A stretch of DNA of 37,981 nucleotides from Anaerolineae bacterium. GTDB taxonomy: Bacteria > Chloroflexota > Anaerolineae > Aggregatilineales > Phototrophicaceae. Of this stretch, positions 8,801-18,590 are shown piece after piece. Below the pieces are notes generated by a model, which was not told where the DNA came from, ran no database searches, and saw only the letters and a program-made list of their open reading frames with translations. The position numbers and the translations under genes were made by a program. Where the stretch lies: contig JAEURA010000080.1 of NCBI GenBank assembly GCA_016789005.1, positions 1-37,981 on the forward strand. The letters are read 5' to 3'. The first letter of the stretch is position 1. Every line of letters starts with the position of its first letter.

Positions 8801-11800
8801 CTCTTCGGTCAGGCTGATACCCGCCAGGTCAACGCTTTCCTCGCTGGCGGCGTACCAGGTGGCGGAGATGCGCGCCAGGGCGTTGGGCACATCCCAGGCG
8901 GCGCTGACCAGGCTGACGACCAGCGCCTGGGAAATCTGCGGTCCGAGCAGGTAATCGGCGACGATCTCCAGAATGTCTTCCGGCTCAGAGGCGTCGCTCA
9001 GAGCGCGGCTGGCTTGATACAGCTTGCTCGTCTCCTCCAGGGTGGACTGGATACGCTCAAGCAGCAGATAGTTGTCCAGGACGACTGACGTGCTGTCGGC
9101 GATAGCGCTGAGGTAGCGCCCTTCGCCCGACTGGAAGCGGCGCGGGAAGTGGTAGCCGACGAACAGCACGCCGGTGTTGGCGTCCTGCGCCTGCAGTGTC
9201 ACCACGGCAATCGCCCGTATGTTGCCGATCCTGAGCAGATCGGCTTCCAGCGGCGTGGGACGACTGAGCGCACGCAGATCATCCAGGAACATCGTCGGCA
9301 GCGACGACAAGGCATGATGTCTGAGCAGATCTCCGAAGTCCACCGGGTCAGCGTCCATCGCTACGTTGAACAGCTCGACGGGTTCGTCCTCGATACTGAC
9401 GTAGGCGGCGAACATATCCGGGTTGAGCGTAGCAAGCGAGCGCTGCAAGGCTTGGGCGATGTTCTCCTGGGAACGCGCGCGGCTGATCATGGCGGTAGCG
9501 TCGTAGAGCTGCGCCGTCTCCTGCAGGGCGGTCGTCGTGCTGCGGAACAGATAGCGGTTATCCAGCGTGACAGCGGCACTGTCGTTGAGCGTCAGCAGGA
9601 ACTGCTCGCGTTCGGGCGAGAAATCTTCCGGGCGATCATATTCGAGCACGATCCAGCCCAGCGGAACCTGACCGCGCGTGCGCAGCGGCAGCACCGACAG
9701 CGACTGAATGTTGCGCTTCAGAAGCGCGATACGGACGGCATCATCCAGGTCGAAATCCGAGGCGACATCGCGGATGAACTGCACCTTGTCCGGGTCGAGC
9801 AGCTCATCCGGCAAGGTCCACGCGCCAAGGACGCCGCTCATGGACCGAGCGATCTCGATGCCGGCGTCATCCGGTTTGAGCAGCACGACGTAAGCTTCGC
9901 TCGGCTCCTGCGTGCTGATCTGCCCGATGATCTGATCGAGCACGTCGTCGATGGTCTCCGACTCGCTCAGGGCGCGCGATGTTTCATAGAGGGCGACCGT
10001 CTCGCGCAGGTTGGCTTCCAGCGTGCGTTCCAGGCGGCGCAGACCGGTAATGTCCTGGAAGGCGGTGATGATCGCCGTCGTCGCGCCGTCGGCGTCGAAG
10101 AGCGGCGCGGAAGTGATCAGCAGATCCATCTCGCTGCCGTCCGCCAGCAGGATCGAGATGTCGTCGCTCGATTCCGGGTCGCCGCTCTGCGCCGCTGTAC
10201 GGAACGGCAGATCCTCAACTGGGTAGGAGGTATCCGTGCCGCTGCGCATCAGGCGGAAATTGTCCGGACTGATGACCACGCCTTCGCTCAGCGCCTCGCC
10301 AAGGATGGAGACCGCCTGGGCGTTGTACTGCACGACGCCGAACGTCGTGGCATCGACCACCGCGACGCCCGCTGGCAGTGTGCTGAGGATGGCGCTCAGG
10401 CGCTCGCGCTCGCGTTCGGCGACGCCGAACAGCCGGCGGTTTTCGACCGCGACGGAGATCTGCGCCGCCAGAGTCTTGATCAGCTGCTCATCGTTCTCGT
10501 CCAGGTCGGGGGCAGCACGCGACCGTCCGACCATGACGGTGCCGATCACCTCACTGCCGCGCCGCACCGGCGTGACGAGGTGTTTACCGTAGAGATTCAG
10601 CACCGGCTCCGGCAGTTCCGCCAGCGACGGGAAGGCGTTCGGCTCGTTGATCAGCAGGGTGCGCTTTTCCAGGAAGGCGAGACTGATCGGCGTGCGGTCG
10701 ATCGCCAGATCGTAGACCTCGCGGCGCTCGTTGCTGCTCTGCGTGACGCCGGGCAGCCGCTGTGTGACCTTCTCCAGGAGCGTGCCCTGGCTGTTGACCA
10801 GCGCCAGCAGCCAGCGGTCGTACTGCGCCGATTGGGCAACGCGAGCGAAGACTTCGCCGATGCTGTCCTCGAACGCGCCGCCAACCGCCGCAGCGAGCTG
10901 ACCGGCTTCCGCCAGCGCCAGCGCGCGCTGCGCCTGCACCTGCGCTTCTTGGAATGCCAGGATGCTTTCGACAGCGGCAGCGGCTTGATCGCTGACCGCC
11001 TGCACAAAGTTGATCAGCGGTTCCGGGAAGGCGTCGGGCTGGTCGCTTTCCAGCATGATCAAGCCGTAGAAGCGCAGACGAGAGCGCATCGGGGCGAGCA
11101 GCACCGCCCGCGATCCGCTGCGTTCCGAGACGATGCGCACGGCATCCCAGCCGCGCACGTCGGCGCGCACATCCGGGAAGTAGGCGGCGGTCTCCTCCTC
11201 TTTGAGGATGTCCGCCAGGGGCACTGCCGCGCGCGGCAGCCGCAGCCCGACGTGAACATCCGCCTGTGCCGGTTCCGCCTGGGGTGGATGCACGTATACA
11301 CAGTCGAGGTAAGGTGACTGATAACTCGCGCCCGGCGCGGAAAAGACTGACAGACGGACAATATTCGTACTGCCAGAGACGATACCCTTCACCGCCGCCT
11401 CAAACACGCCGGGCAGGTCGCCCGCGCCGGAGATGGCGCGGCTGGCGCTGTACAGGCGCCGCGTCTCGTCCAGGGCGCTCTCGCTCTGTTCGAGCAGACG
11501 CCGGTTTTGCAGCACCGTGCTCATCTGGCTGGTCAGGGCGCGGTAGACTTCGAGTTCGTCTTCGCCCATGTAGCGCGCCTCGCTGCCCAGGATGAAGAAC
11601 AGGGCGATCGGCTGATTGACGCTGAACAGCGGCATGATGACGACGTGTTTGCTGCCGCGCATCCGCAGATAGTCGAAGAAGGGTCCCTGCCCGCCTTCTG
11701 ATTCTTGCAGCAGCACCGGGTCGCGCCGGCGCAGCGGCGATTCCGCAGGAACCGGCAGGTCTAGAGTCACCGGCTCAACGATCATCTGCCCTTGCGAGGA

Positions 11801-14641
11801 GCGTGCCATCAGCTGCACACGGGTGGGCCAGCCTGTTGCATCGAGGCTGCCGGCGAACGTCCCCAGTTCGAAGTCCAAAGCCTTGTCGGCGCTGGTGCTG
11901 ACGGCAGCGCGCACCAGTTCCGGGACGCTGGTCGCCATGTTGATGATGCGGCTGGCGCTGTAGAGGCGTTCGATTTCCGCCAGGGCGATCTCGTTCTGGC
12001 GCAGCAGCAGACGGGCGTCGATGGCAACACCGGCTTGATCGATCAGAGCGCTGTAGATGCGACCGTCGCGCTCGCTGAAGCTGCGGGTGTCGGCGAACTC
12101 GACGAAGAGGATACCGCGCCACATGGCGCGTACGCTGAAGGGGATCAGCACCATCGAACGCCCGCCCATGTTGCTCAGCAGCGCGCGCAGCACCTCGTCC
12201 AGCCGGGTATCACGCTCGGAATCGGTGACCAGCGTCACCTCGGTCGGCTCCATCCCGGCGATCAGCGGGTGATCTTCAACGCGCAGCTCCAAGCCGCTCA
12301 GGACGACTTCTCGCGCCTCCTGAACGTCGAATTTCCAGTCGGAGACGATCTCCAGCCAGCTCGGCTTCACGTCTGCCGGATATTCGTCGAAGATGCCGAT
12401 CTGCCCGGCGATGGCGTCGGGCATGACCGAGACGATGATCGCCTGGATGATGTCATCCAGCGAAGTCGCCTCGTTCAGGTAGCGGCTCAGCTGATAGAGC
12501 GAGAAGGTCTCGGAAAGCGACGACTGTGTCTCTTCGAAGAGACGGGCGTTCTCGATGGCGATGGCGACGCGCTCGGCGACCGTTGTCATCAATGCGCGGT
12601 CCGCTGCGGTGAACTTTGCGCCTTCCGCCGGCGCAGCGTCCAACGAGCCGACCGGTTCGCCGCGAATCAGGATCGGCACGCTGATGCTTCCGGGAGGAAG
12701 TTCGTGAGGACTGCCATCCGTAATGCGCAGCAGATCATAGCTGAACGCCGGCGATCCGCCGCTGACGCTCAGCGCCTCCTCCCAGGCGGTGCGGGTCAGC
12801 TGTCGGTTCAGGTTGTCGATCTGCTGATAGCGCTGGTCAGATTCGACCAGCAGACGCACGTTCTGAATAGCAACGGCGATCTGATCGGCGATCATCTGAA
12901 AGACGCGAACCTCTTCCGGCTGGAAGGCGTTCGGCTGGGTGCTCTGAATATCAAGCGCGCCGATGATCCGGTCAACGTATTGCAGCGGGACCGCCATCTC
13001 GGCGCGGGTTTCCGGCAGCAGCGGGTTGGGACGGTGCGGCAGGGTGGTATCCGGCGTGCTGGTGTCGTTGACCACGACCCATCTGCCGGTCGATGTCACC
13101 TGCCCGATGACCGACTGCGATCCGACGGGCAGCTTGTGCCCTCGTTCCAGCAGCAGACGCCCGCGCTCGCCATAGCTGTAGACCAGCACGGCGTTTTCGC
13201 TGGCATCGTCCAGCAGGAACACCTGCGCGTGGTAGAAACCGTATTCCTCGCAAAGCTGGCGAATGGTGCGGTTGAGCAGGTCGTCGATGTCGTTGAGCGT
13301 CGCCGTCTCGCGGCTGACGCGCGCCGACAGATCGATGTTGCGTGTGAAGCGCCCGCGCTGGACTTCCAGCTCGTTCTGAAGTTCGCCCACCCGCGCCGAC
13401 ATCGTGCCCAGCGCTCCCAGCATCTCCTCGACATCTTCGGTGATGTCCCTGGTAGCGCTGTCGGGCAGCGTCAGGACCGTTTCCGAAGTGCCTCTTGCCG
13501 CCGCGCGGGGGGGAGCCGCCGATTCGCGGACCATCCGGCTGGCGAGGTCGCGCATTTCGGTCACCGGTTGCAGCGTGCGCCGCATGGTATAGGCGATAAG
13601 CGCGATGAGTCCCAAAGAGGCAATCTGAATGCCGACCAGCAAGCCCAAGCCCAGCAGCAGGCTGTCGCCCAGGACGGCAAATTCATCGTCGATCAGCACC
13701 GCATACCAGGCGCGCCCGGTTTCGGCTGCGCCCAGCGGCAGAATCACCGACGAGACGATCTCCCCGCCGAAGGAGTCGCCGCTGCGCTCGGCGGTGTAGT
13801 CGTCCATACCTTCGGGCAGGATTTCGGCGGCGCTCGGCGCATCGCCGTCGAAGAGCGCGCGAACGTAGTCGATGTCGCGGTTTTCAGTGTCATAAAGCAG
13901 ACTGCCGCTGCCGTCGATGATCACCACGCGGCGTCCCGGTTCTTCAGTCACCATCAGATCAAGCTGCGCCCGCATCTCGCGCAGCAGGGTAGTCGCATCA
14001 ACGTCGATCTCGACGACGCCGGCGAAGTCGAAGACGACGTTTTCTGTCGCTACGGGTGCAGCGACCCGCAGGATCGGGCGCTGGCGTTCGACGAATGCCA
14101 GCCCTGGTGTCCTTCGGAAGAACACGCCTTCCATCAACGCCTGCCCCGGATCAAGCTCGGCGGCGTTCGTCAGCAGGGTGTCGCCTGCCATCTCGCTCAG
14201 ACGAAGCTGCCGGTCGATTTCCACGATGCTGCTGACGCCGAGCGCCGCTTCCGTCCAGACGGTTCCGTTGAAGGTGACGTAGCGGATGCTGGTATAGGTT
14301 CCGATGTGATCTTCCAGCAGTTCGGCGAATTCGGAGATCATCTCCGTCTGCGAGTCGACCAGCGTGGCAGAGCCGGTGACCAGGGTGTCGCGGGCGAAGG
14401 CGCGCACATTACGCCGCGAGGCGAGATCGACGGCATCATTTTCCAGCCGGATCAAGCCATCGCGCACACTTTCCAGTGCGGCGGAAAGCTGAAGCTGCTG
14501 CTGCGCGATCAGAGTAGTGCGCGCGTTGAAGCGCACCAGCACCAGCGCGGCGATCCCGCCTGCCAGGGAGATCACGACAATGAACGGGACGACAAGCCGC
14601 AGGGCGCGGCGGTAGAGCGTGCGGTCGCTTGTTCTCTGCAT
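5864..14641 (-). CDS. Giant dCACHE/HAMP/multi-GAF/PAS hybrid histidine kinase with two receivers
   Basis: 2925 residues in one uninterrupted frame. TM1 about 15-38; extracytoplasmic dCACHE-like sensor about 39-325; TM2 about 327-353; HAMP-like region and coiled coil about 354-448. About eleven GAF or partial GAF modules occur between 450 and 2385, interrupted by one PAS domain at about 1412-1535. HisKA has His2407 in SHELRTP; HATPase_c has the N box LNLVSNASKF (2521-2530), DTGIGI (2559-2564) and GGTGLGL (2588-2594). REC1 (about 2682-2795) has Asp2732 but Arg2781 where Lys is expected. REC2 (about 2803-2920) has Asp2853 and Lys2903. The second GAF (about 620-703) is short. Six GAF-GAF linkers share an LYxxSRxL motif. 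It integrates one external and many internal cues at the membrane. The ATG at 14641 follows the preceding gene's stop by 10 bases with AGGT nearby. Confidence 0.93.
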   Translation of the reverse strand: MQRTSDRTLYRRALRLVVPFIVVISLAGGIAALVLVRFNARTTLIAQQQLQLSAALESVRDGLIRLENDAVDLASRRNVRAFARDTLVTGSATLVDSQTEMISEFAELLEDHIGTYTSIRYVTFNGTVWTEAALGVSSIVEIDRQLRLSEMAGDTLLTNAAELDPGQALMEGVFFRRTPGLAFVERQRPILRVAAPVATENVVFDFAGVVEIDVDATTLLREMRAQLDLMVTEEPGRRVVIIDGSGSLLYDTENRDIDYVRALFDGDAPSAAEILPEGMDDYTAERSGDSFGGEIVSSVILPLGAAETGRAWYAVLIDDEFAVLGDSLLLGLGLLVGIQIASLGLIALIAYTMRRTLQPVTEMRDLASRMVRESAAPPRAAARGTSETVLTLPDSATRDITEDVEEMLGALGTMSARVGELQNELEVQRGRFTRNIDLSARVSRETATLNDIDDLLNRTIRQLCEEYGFYHAQVFLLDDASENAVLVYSYGERGRLLLERGHKLPVGSQSVIGQVTSTGRWVVVNDTSTPDTTLPHRPNPLLPETRAEMAVPLQYVDRIIGALDIQSTQPNAFQPEEVRVFQMIADQIAVAIQNVRLLVESDQRYQQIDNLNRQLTRTAWEEALSVSGGSPAFSYDLLRITDGSPHELPPGSISVPILIRGEPVGSLDAAPAEGAKFTAADRALMTTVAERVAIAIENARLFEETQSSLSETFSLYQLSRYLNEATSLDDIIQAIIVSVMPDAIAGQIGIFDEYPADVKPSWLEIVSDWKFDVQEAREVVLSGLELRVEDHPLIAGMEPTEVTLVTDSERDTRLDEVLRALLSNMGGRSMVLIPFSVRAMWRGILFVEFADTRSFSERDGRIYSALIDQAGVAIDARLLLRQNEIALAEIERLYSASRIINMATSVPELVRAAVSTSADKALDFELGTFAGSLDATGWPTRVQLMARSSQGQMIVEPVTLDLPVPAESPLRRRDPVLLQESEGGQGPFFDYLRMRGSKHVVIMPLFSVNQPIALFFILGSEARYMGEDELEVYRALTSQMSTVLQNRRLLEQSESALDETRRLYSASRAISGAGDLPGVFEAAVKGIVSGSTNIVRLSVFSAPGASYQSPYLDCVYVHPPQAEPAQADVHVGLRLPRAAVPLADILKEEETAAYFPDVRADVRGWDAVRIVSERSGSRAVLLAPMRSRLRFYGLIMLESDQPDAFPEPLINFVQAVSDQAAAAVESILAFQEAQVQAQRALALAEAGQLAAAVGGAFEDSIGEVFARVAQSAQYDRWLLALVNSQGTLLEKVTQRLPGVTQSSNERREVYDLAIDRTPISLAFLEKRTLLINEPNAFPSLAELPEPVLNLYGKHLVTPVRRGSEVIGTVMVGRSRAAPDLDENDEQLIKTLAAQISVAVENRRLFGVAERERERLSAILSTLPAGVAVVDATTFGVVQYNAQAVSILGEALSEGVVISPDNFRLMRSGTDTSYPVEDLPFRTAAQSGDPESSDDISILLADGSEMDLLITSAPLFDADGATTAIITAFQDITGLRRLERTLEANLRETVALYETSRALSESETIDDVLDQIIGQISTQEPSEAYVVLLKPDDAGIEIARSMSGVLGAWTLPDELLDPDKVQFIRDVASDFDLDDAVRIALLKRNIQSLSVLPLRTRGQVPLGWIVLEYDRPEDFSPEREQFLLTLNDSAAVTLDNRYLFRSTTTALQETAQLYDATAMISRARSQENIAQALQRSLATLNPDMFAAYVSIEDEPVELFNVAMDADPVDFGDLLRHHALSSLPTMFLDDLRALSRPTPLEADLLRIGNIRAIAVVTLQAQDANTGVLFVGYHFPRRFQSGEGRYLSAIADSTSVVLDNYLLLERIQSTLEETSKLYQASRALSDASEPEDILEIVADYLLGPQISQALVVSLVSAAWDVPNALARISATWYAASEESVDLAGISLTEEQFPAWRLLSTSELITVDDAETDPALSEIERIGLASLSLRSLAILPLRAGGRSIGCLILGSGQPHRYNERDQRVYRSFAEQTSLRLEATRSLRQAERRSRQLVTSSEVSQIAGSLLDLDVLLPRIVDLIRERFDYDHVQIFLMDEEDRWARLRASTGSAGQQLLSIGHKLQKGSQSVIGQVTATARPTIAADTADARVIHRPNPYLPNTRSEMAIPLVLKGRVVGALDVQSNIPNAFDGDDVLVLTTLAGQVATAIDNAQLYDQARRRANEMGFLFNVTTAAASADTLSRAVQNVADELANSLSALSVAIYLPEQYMDSEEVEFTMLRPISLSGSGQPLSELSEVRLDTSQNLIASAANARRSVRLDDLASETRYLPVDERARSAIIVPLTSGAQLVGVVLLESDQVNAFNEDTLTLLLTLAGTLSAIVQNQQLLERVQTQNDALRELDRLKSDFLANMSHELRTPLNSIIGFSRVILKGIDGALTEMQEQDLTTIYNSGMHLLNLINDILDQAKIAAGKMDLQFDYFEVKTVIDGVRSIGIGLVKDKPIDIIADLAPDLPKAYGDEFRIRQVLLNLVSNASKFTRDGSITISAYPVRDGETGKKLVRIDVTDTGIGIAEKDIPLLFEAFRQVDSSLTRTAGGTGLGLPIAKSLVEMQGGQMLVQSTVNVGSTFSVVMPIEPVVDTEEQTKRKTDQLKETGKLVSRNVTGPLKMQQPPSELVDTSTDLQRIMTRKRQILLIEDAPDMVDQFRRALAREGFEIFAATIPLEAEAMASGLRPTLIIMDVNFANGAGWDILKHLKGRDDTLDIPVIVVSLSGEAQQALDAGAFRFVQRPFLPDDIITAVKDAEIESRVDRILIIDDQQEHSRLIEQILAQSGRYKVITASSGMEGIAMVARRRPNLIILDLRMPDMDGFQVVQELRNNPETATIPILIVTGEALTNEERQQLMNLAVLFKSNITTNEYRELLDEVKGFLDRD

Positions 14642-14651
14642 CGTCTACAAC

Positions 14652-16919
14652 CTACCGATCACCGTTTCCATTCACCGGGTGTCCATTACTTGTGGCAGCG
14701 CCGCTGCCATTTTGATCGCGCGCGGTCTCCAGACGAATGCTGACCTGGGGCGCGCGGAGTGCTTGACCCACCTCGCGGACTGCCGTCTGCAAGATGTCGT
14801 TGATGTTGGTCTGCGCCGTCAGCTTGGCGACGATGGCGTTAACCACGCGCTCGCGTTCGGCAGTACGCTGGCTTTCCTGGAAAAGGCGGGCGTTGTCCAG
14901 GCTGAGCGCAAGACGAGCCGCCAGCTCCTTCGCCAGTTCCAGCCGATCTTCGCTCAGAACGCCGACCGGAATTTCCCATTCGACCACCCCCAGCGTTTGA
15001 CCGCGCAGGGCGATCGGCACAGCGACGGGGATGGTCTGGCGAGGTGTAGCTCGCCCGACGATCAGCTCGCCCGTCCGCAGCGCCGTCTGGCGCAGATCGC
15101 CGAAATTCGCTTCGGAGGCGACGCCTGCCTCGCGGGCGATTTCGGCGGCGCGGCGTTCCCGCATGAAATCCTGCCAGGCGCGCAGCGTGGCGGCGCGGTT
15201 GCGCTCTTCAATGTCCTGCAGGCGGCGGCTGAGGTCTTCATACAGGCGGGCGTTCTGAATAGCGACGGCGATCTGATCCGACATTGTCTGGAGCACCGCC
15301 ACCTGCGCCTCGCTGAAGGCGTCACGTTCGCGGCTCTGCACGTCCAGCGCGCCGATGATCGTCTCGCCGACCCGCAGCGGGACCGCCAGTTCGGCGCGCG
15401 TGTCTGGCAGGAATTCGTTGCGCTTATGGACCTGGCTGACGGCAGTGTCGCGCGCCGTCACCACCTGCCCCTGCGATGTCACCTGACCGATGACACTCAC
15501 CGATCCGACGCCCAGCCGGTGACCGCGCCGCAGCAGCTCCTGACCAACTGGTCCCGTGCTGGCGCGCAGCAGCGCGTCCTGCCCGTCAGCGTCGATCAGG
15601 AAGATCTGCGCATGATAGATGTTGGGGAAACGCTGGACGATCAGGTTCACCACGCTGTCCATGAGACGCTGCAAATCGCGCTGTGTGGCGGCGAAACGGC
15701 TGATCTCCTGCGTGGCGTTCAGGTCGCGGGTGCGCGCCTCGACGCCTGCCTGAAGTTCTGCGACCTGCCCCTGCACGTGATCGCGCAGGGTTTCGATGCC
15801 CGCTGCCAGCGCGCCGACTTCGTCACGCCGCTGGGTTTCAGGGATGGCTGCGCTCATGTCGCCGTAGGACATGCCGAGGACGGCGCGGCGCAGACGATTG
15901 AGCGAAGGGGTCACCAGTTGGTTCAGCAGCAGCGCAGCGAACACCAGCAGCGCGACCGCGCCGATCACCGCACCGAAACGCCGGGTCAGCACGATGTCCT
16001 GCGCCTGGGCGATGACGCTTGCCGTGCTGACCTGGGTGACCAGCGCCAGCGGCAGACCGCGCAGCGGCGTGAAATAGCCGATGTATTCCACACCATCGCC
16101 GGCGCTATAGAAAGCGCTGCCGTCCTGCCCGGCAAGCCCGCGATCCACCGCCACCGAACGTGAAGCGGTGAGCATATCCGGGCGCACACCGGCAGGTGTG
16201 ATCAGCACCTCGTTGGCGGAATACAGGAAGGTCGAGATCTGATAGATGTCCTGCCCTTCCGGCTGCCGCAGCGCATCGAAGAAGGCGCGCCGATTGTCAA
16301 GGCGCGCGATCAGATAACCGAGCGGCGATCCATCGCGCCAGCGCAGGATTTCGACCAGTTCGACGATCGGCGTGAAGTTGACGTGCGCAATCGAAACGGT
16401 GCGGTCTTCGCCGCGCAGCGCGGCGTTTGAGCCGGCGATATAGGCGGGGGCGCGCGCGCCAGCAGGATCGCCCGCCAGCGGCGTCGAGCGCAGCGCCTGC
16501 GCCAGCAGACCTCCGTCACGGTCGATCAGGCGGATGCCTTCGAACAGCGAAGAAGGCAGCAGCAGCTCTTCGCGCAGCAGCGTCGTCATCTGACCGGGCG
16601 TGACATCGGGCAGGTTGATGGCGCTGCCGACGACGACATCGCGGAGCAGCAGCCCGTTCAGACTGTCGATGTTGGACTCGACGAAATCGAACGCCACCTC
16701 GCTCGCCAGGTTGACCGTCCCGTTGATCACCGCCGTCTGCCGCGTCCCGGTCTCGGCGACCAGCGTCGAGGCATTGGCAAGGGCGAGTTCCGCCGTCGCC
16801 TGGACGTTCGTCGCCACCGCCAGGGCGATCAGAACCACACTGACCACCACCAGGGTGAGCGTGAACTTGACCCCAAGGGACCAGGAAGCCGGATTCAGGA
16901 GAGCCGCGCTTCGAATCAT
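14652..16919 (-). CDS. dCACHE-HAMP-GAF membrane sensor without kinase domain
   Basis: 755 residues. TM1 about 17-38, extracytoplasmic dCACHE-like domain about 40-305, TM2 about 313-334, HAMP about 333-390, coiled coil, a full GAF about 405-558 (with SVIGQVT and HKRNEFLPDTRAELAVPL), a shorter GAF about 600-680, then a signalling helix and a half-GAF-like end (RVVNAIVAKLTAQTN to VSIRL, 691-730). The tail is Asn/Gly-rich. There is no histidine kinase, cyclase or methyl-accepting domain. It probably passes its signal by protein contact, perhaps to the giant kinase encoded 10 bases downstream, which has the same CACHE/HAMP/GAF start. Its own start lies 6 bases after the preceding stop. Confidence 0.88.
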   Translation of the reverse strand: MIRSAALLNPASWSLGVKFTLTLVVVSVVLIALAVATNVQATAELALANASTLVAETGTRQTAVINGTVNLASEVAFDFVESNIDSLNGLLLRDVVVGSAINLPDVTPGQMTTLLREELLLPSSLFEGIRLIDRDGGLLAQALRSTPLAGDPAGARAPAYIAGSNAALRGEDRTVSIAHVNFTPIVELVEILRWRDGSPLGYLIARLDNRRAFFDALRQPEGQDIYQISTFLYSANEVLITPAGVRPDMLTASRSVAVDRGLAGQDGSAFYSAGDGVEYIGYFTPLRGLPLALVTQVSTASVIAQAQDIVLTRRFGAVIGAVALLVFAALLLNQLVTPSLNRLRRAVLGMSYGDMSAAIPETQRRDEVGALAAGIETLRDHVQGQVAELQAGVEARTRDLNATQEISRFAATQRDLQRLMDSVVNLIVQRFPNIYHAQIFLIDADGQDALLRASTGPVGQELLRRGHRLGVGSVSVIGQVTSQGQVVTARDTAVSQVHKRNEFLPDTRAELAVPLRVGETIIGALDVQSRERDAFSEAQVAVLQTMSDQIAVAIQNARLYEDLSRRLQDIEERNRAATLRAWQDFMRERRAAEIAREAGVASEANFGDLRQTALRTGELIVGRATPRQTIPVAVPIALRGQTLGVVEWEIPVGVLSEDRLELAKELAARLALSLDNARLFQESQRTAERERVVNAIVAKLTAQTNINDILQTAVREVGQALRAPQVSIRLETARDQNGSGAATSNGHPVNGNGDR

Positions 16920-16925
16920 GATTCG

Positions 16926-18590
16926 CTAACCCCCATCTGCACTGAGTCGCTGGACGGCGCCGGGCTGAAGCGAGACGCGGGTGTGTGTCGCGCCCAGGGC
17001 TTCGTTGAAGGTCTCGGCAGCCAGCGCCAGCACCTGTTCGATATCGGTCGCGGTCAGCAGCAGGCTGCCCACATCGCTCGCCTTGCGTTCGCGCTGCGCC
17101 TGTGCCTGGCTTTGTTCGAACAGCCGGTTGTTTTCCAGCGCCGTGCCGAGGCGGCTGGCGACGGTGCGCACCAGTTCAGTTTCCGATTCGCTGAGCGCCC
17201 GGTCACTGCGTACTTCGAAAGTCATCGCGCCGAGCATCTGCCCGCGATAGCTGATCGGCGCGCTGATGACCTGGCTGCCGTTGACCTGCTGCACCACGAC
17301 ATCACCGTGTTCCAGTGCCGTGCGCACCGACGGGGGCAGGTCGCTGGCGGCGACGAGCGCCTGTGACGCGCCGCCTTTGAAGTCGTAGCCGTAGCCGGTC
17401 ACGCCCAGACCGCGCAGGTAGCGTTCCCACCCGGCGCTGGTTGTGCCCTCTGCCCGACGCTGCACTTCCGCCAGCTGCGACCGCAGCCGCTGCGCTGCGC
17501 TCTCCTGGTCGCGCACATCCGATTCCAGCGCGGCGATCTGCCGGAACTGCGCCAGGCTGCGCCCAAGCTGCGCCGCCAGGGCGCGCAGCACGTCGATTCG
17601 AGACGCCTCCAGACCGGCAGTATCGCTGGTCTGCACATCCAGGACGCCGAGGATCGTCCCCTCGAACAGGATCGGCACGCTGACGCTGAAGCGCAGCTGG
17701 TTGATCAGATGATCGGCGGCGCGCACGTCGGTGGGGCGAATGATCAACGGCTCGATCTCGCGCAGAACCATCTGCACGACCACATCGGCGTTAACGTCCA
17801 GCGTCAGAACCCCGCCGCTTTCCATCAGGCGATGCCGGCGAACGCCGCCCGCCTTGTTGTTGAGCAGGAACGCCTGGACGACGCTGTACTCCAACTGATC
17901 GCGCCCGATGTGCAGCACCCGCTCGACGGCATCTTCTTCGTTGATGAACACCCGGTCGGTCAGGACCTGGACGGCGCGCCACTGGCTGACCAGCTTGTTG
18001 GCGCCGCGCGCTACCCGCTCCGGCGTACCGCTGAAGGCGTACAGGAAGGCGGCGATGAGCAGTGCCAGCGAAATCATCGTCACCGTCTCGTTGAGCGCCA
18101 GGTCCGCCGGGGTGAAGCGTTCGACCTGGACGAGCGACGACTGATACAAACCGCTCAGGATCATACCGGCGGCGCACACCAGCGCCACCAGGGTTAAGCC
18201 GCGCCGGTCGAGCAGCACGCCGGCGGCGACAACCGCGACAATCGGGGCAATTTGCAGCAGATCGATGTGCGAAACCAGCCCCAAAGGCGATGTCAGCCCC
18301 ACCAGACCGCCGACGAACAGATGCGAAGCTGCTGTCAGCCGACCACGCTGCACCGAGAAGAAAATCAGCGCCAGCGCCAGCGGTGTCAGCGTCATTGAAA
18401 GGAAGAGATAGCCGTTGCCGGGGATTTCGCCGCTGTTCAGCAGCGGCAGGATGACCAGCGCATACATCGCTAGCCAGATGACCGACCCCGCCAGCGTCAT
18501 GGTCAGCAGGGCGCGCGCCCGCTGACGCTCGATGGCGTCGGTATAGCCGTATCTCAGGCTGAAGAGCCAGCCGATCACACGGGCGATCAT
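16926..18590 (-). CDS. Six-TM GAF-GAF sensory protein (first of two neighbouring paralogues by coordinate)
   Basis: 554 residues. Six hydrophobic segments lie at about 28-50, 60-79, 88-106, 112-128, 131-147 and 168-187. A GAF domain (about 205-348, VSVPILFEGTILGVLDVQTS), a coiled coil (about 352-382), a second reduced GAF (about 390-492) and a C-terminal signalling helix with a half-GAF-like module (497-542) follow. No catalytic output domain is present. The compact six-TM bundle could sense a membrane component or a small hydrophobic ligand, but it matches no named sensor (7TMR-DISM, MHYT, MASE) that I can defend. The ATG overlaps the upstream gene's stop by four bases (ATGA). Its architecture duplicates that of the protein encoded at 18587-20392. 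Confidence 0.85.
   Translation of the reverse strand: MIARVIGWLFSLRYGYTDAIERQRARALLTMTLAGSVIWLAMYALVILPLLNSGEIPGNGYLFLSMTLTPLALALIFFSVQRGRLTAASHLFVGGLVGLTSPLGLVSHIDLLQIAPIVAVVAAGVLLDRRGLTLVALVCAAGMILSGLYQSSLVQVERFTPADLALNETVTMISLALLIAAFLYAFSGTPERVARGANKLVSQWRAVQVLTDRVFINEEDAVERVLHIGRDQLEYSVVQAFLLNNKAGGVRRHRLMESGGVLTLDVNADVVVQMVLREIEPLIIRPTDVRAADHLINQLRFSVSVPILFEGTILGVLDVQTSDTAGLEASRIDVLRALAAQLGRSLAQFRQIAALESDVRDQESAAQRLRSQLAEVQRRAEGTTSAGWERYLRGLGVTGYGYDFKGGASQALVAASDLPPSVRTALEHGDVVVQQVNGSQVISAPISYRGQMLGAMTFEVRSDRALSESETELVRTVASRLGTALENNRLFEQSQAQAQRERKASDVGSLLLTATDIEQVLALAAETFNEALGATHTRVSLQPGAVQRLSADGG

Noticed and set aside
450..14500. Phytochrome-like (bilin-binding) or cysteine-based sensing in the giant kinase GAF domains
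   Set aside because: I find only three Cys in the whole protein (about 464, 1114, 2002), none in a chromophore-attachment context, and no PHY domain.
6203..14743. Several very long open frames on the plus strand opposite the giant kinase (for example 6203-8284, 9149-11317, 11792-14743)
   Set aside because: They are mirror frames caused by GC-rich codon use. Their translations are rich in Arg, Gln, His and Asp, show no domain motif and lack ribosome binding sites, whereas the minus-strand frame has clear domains throughout.
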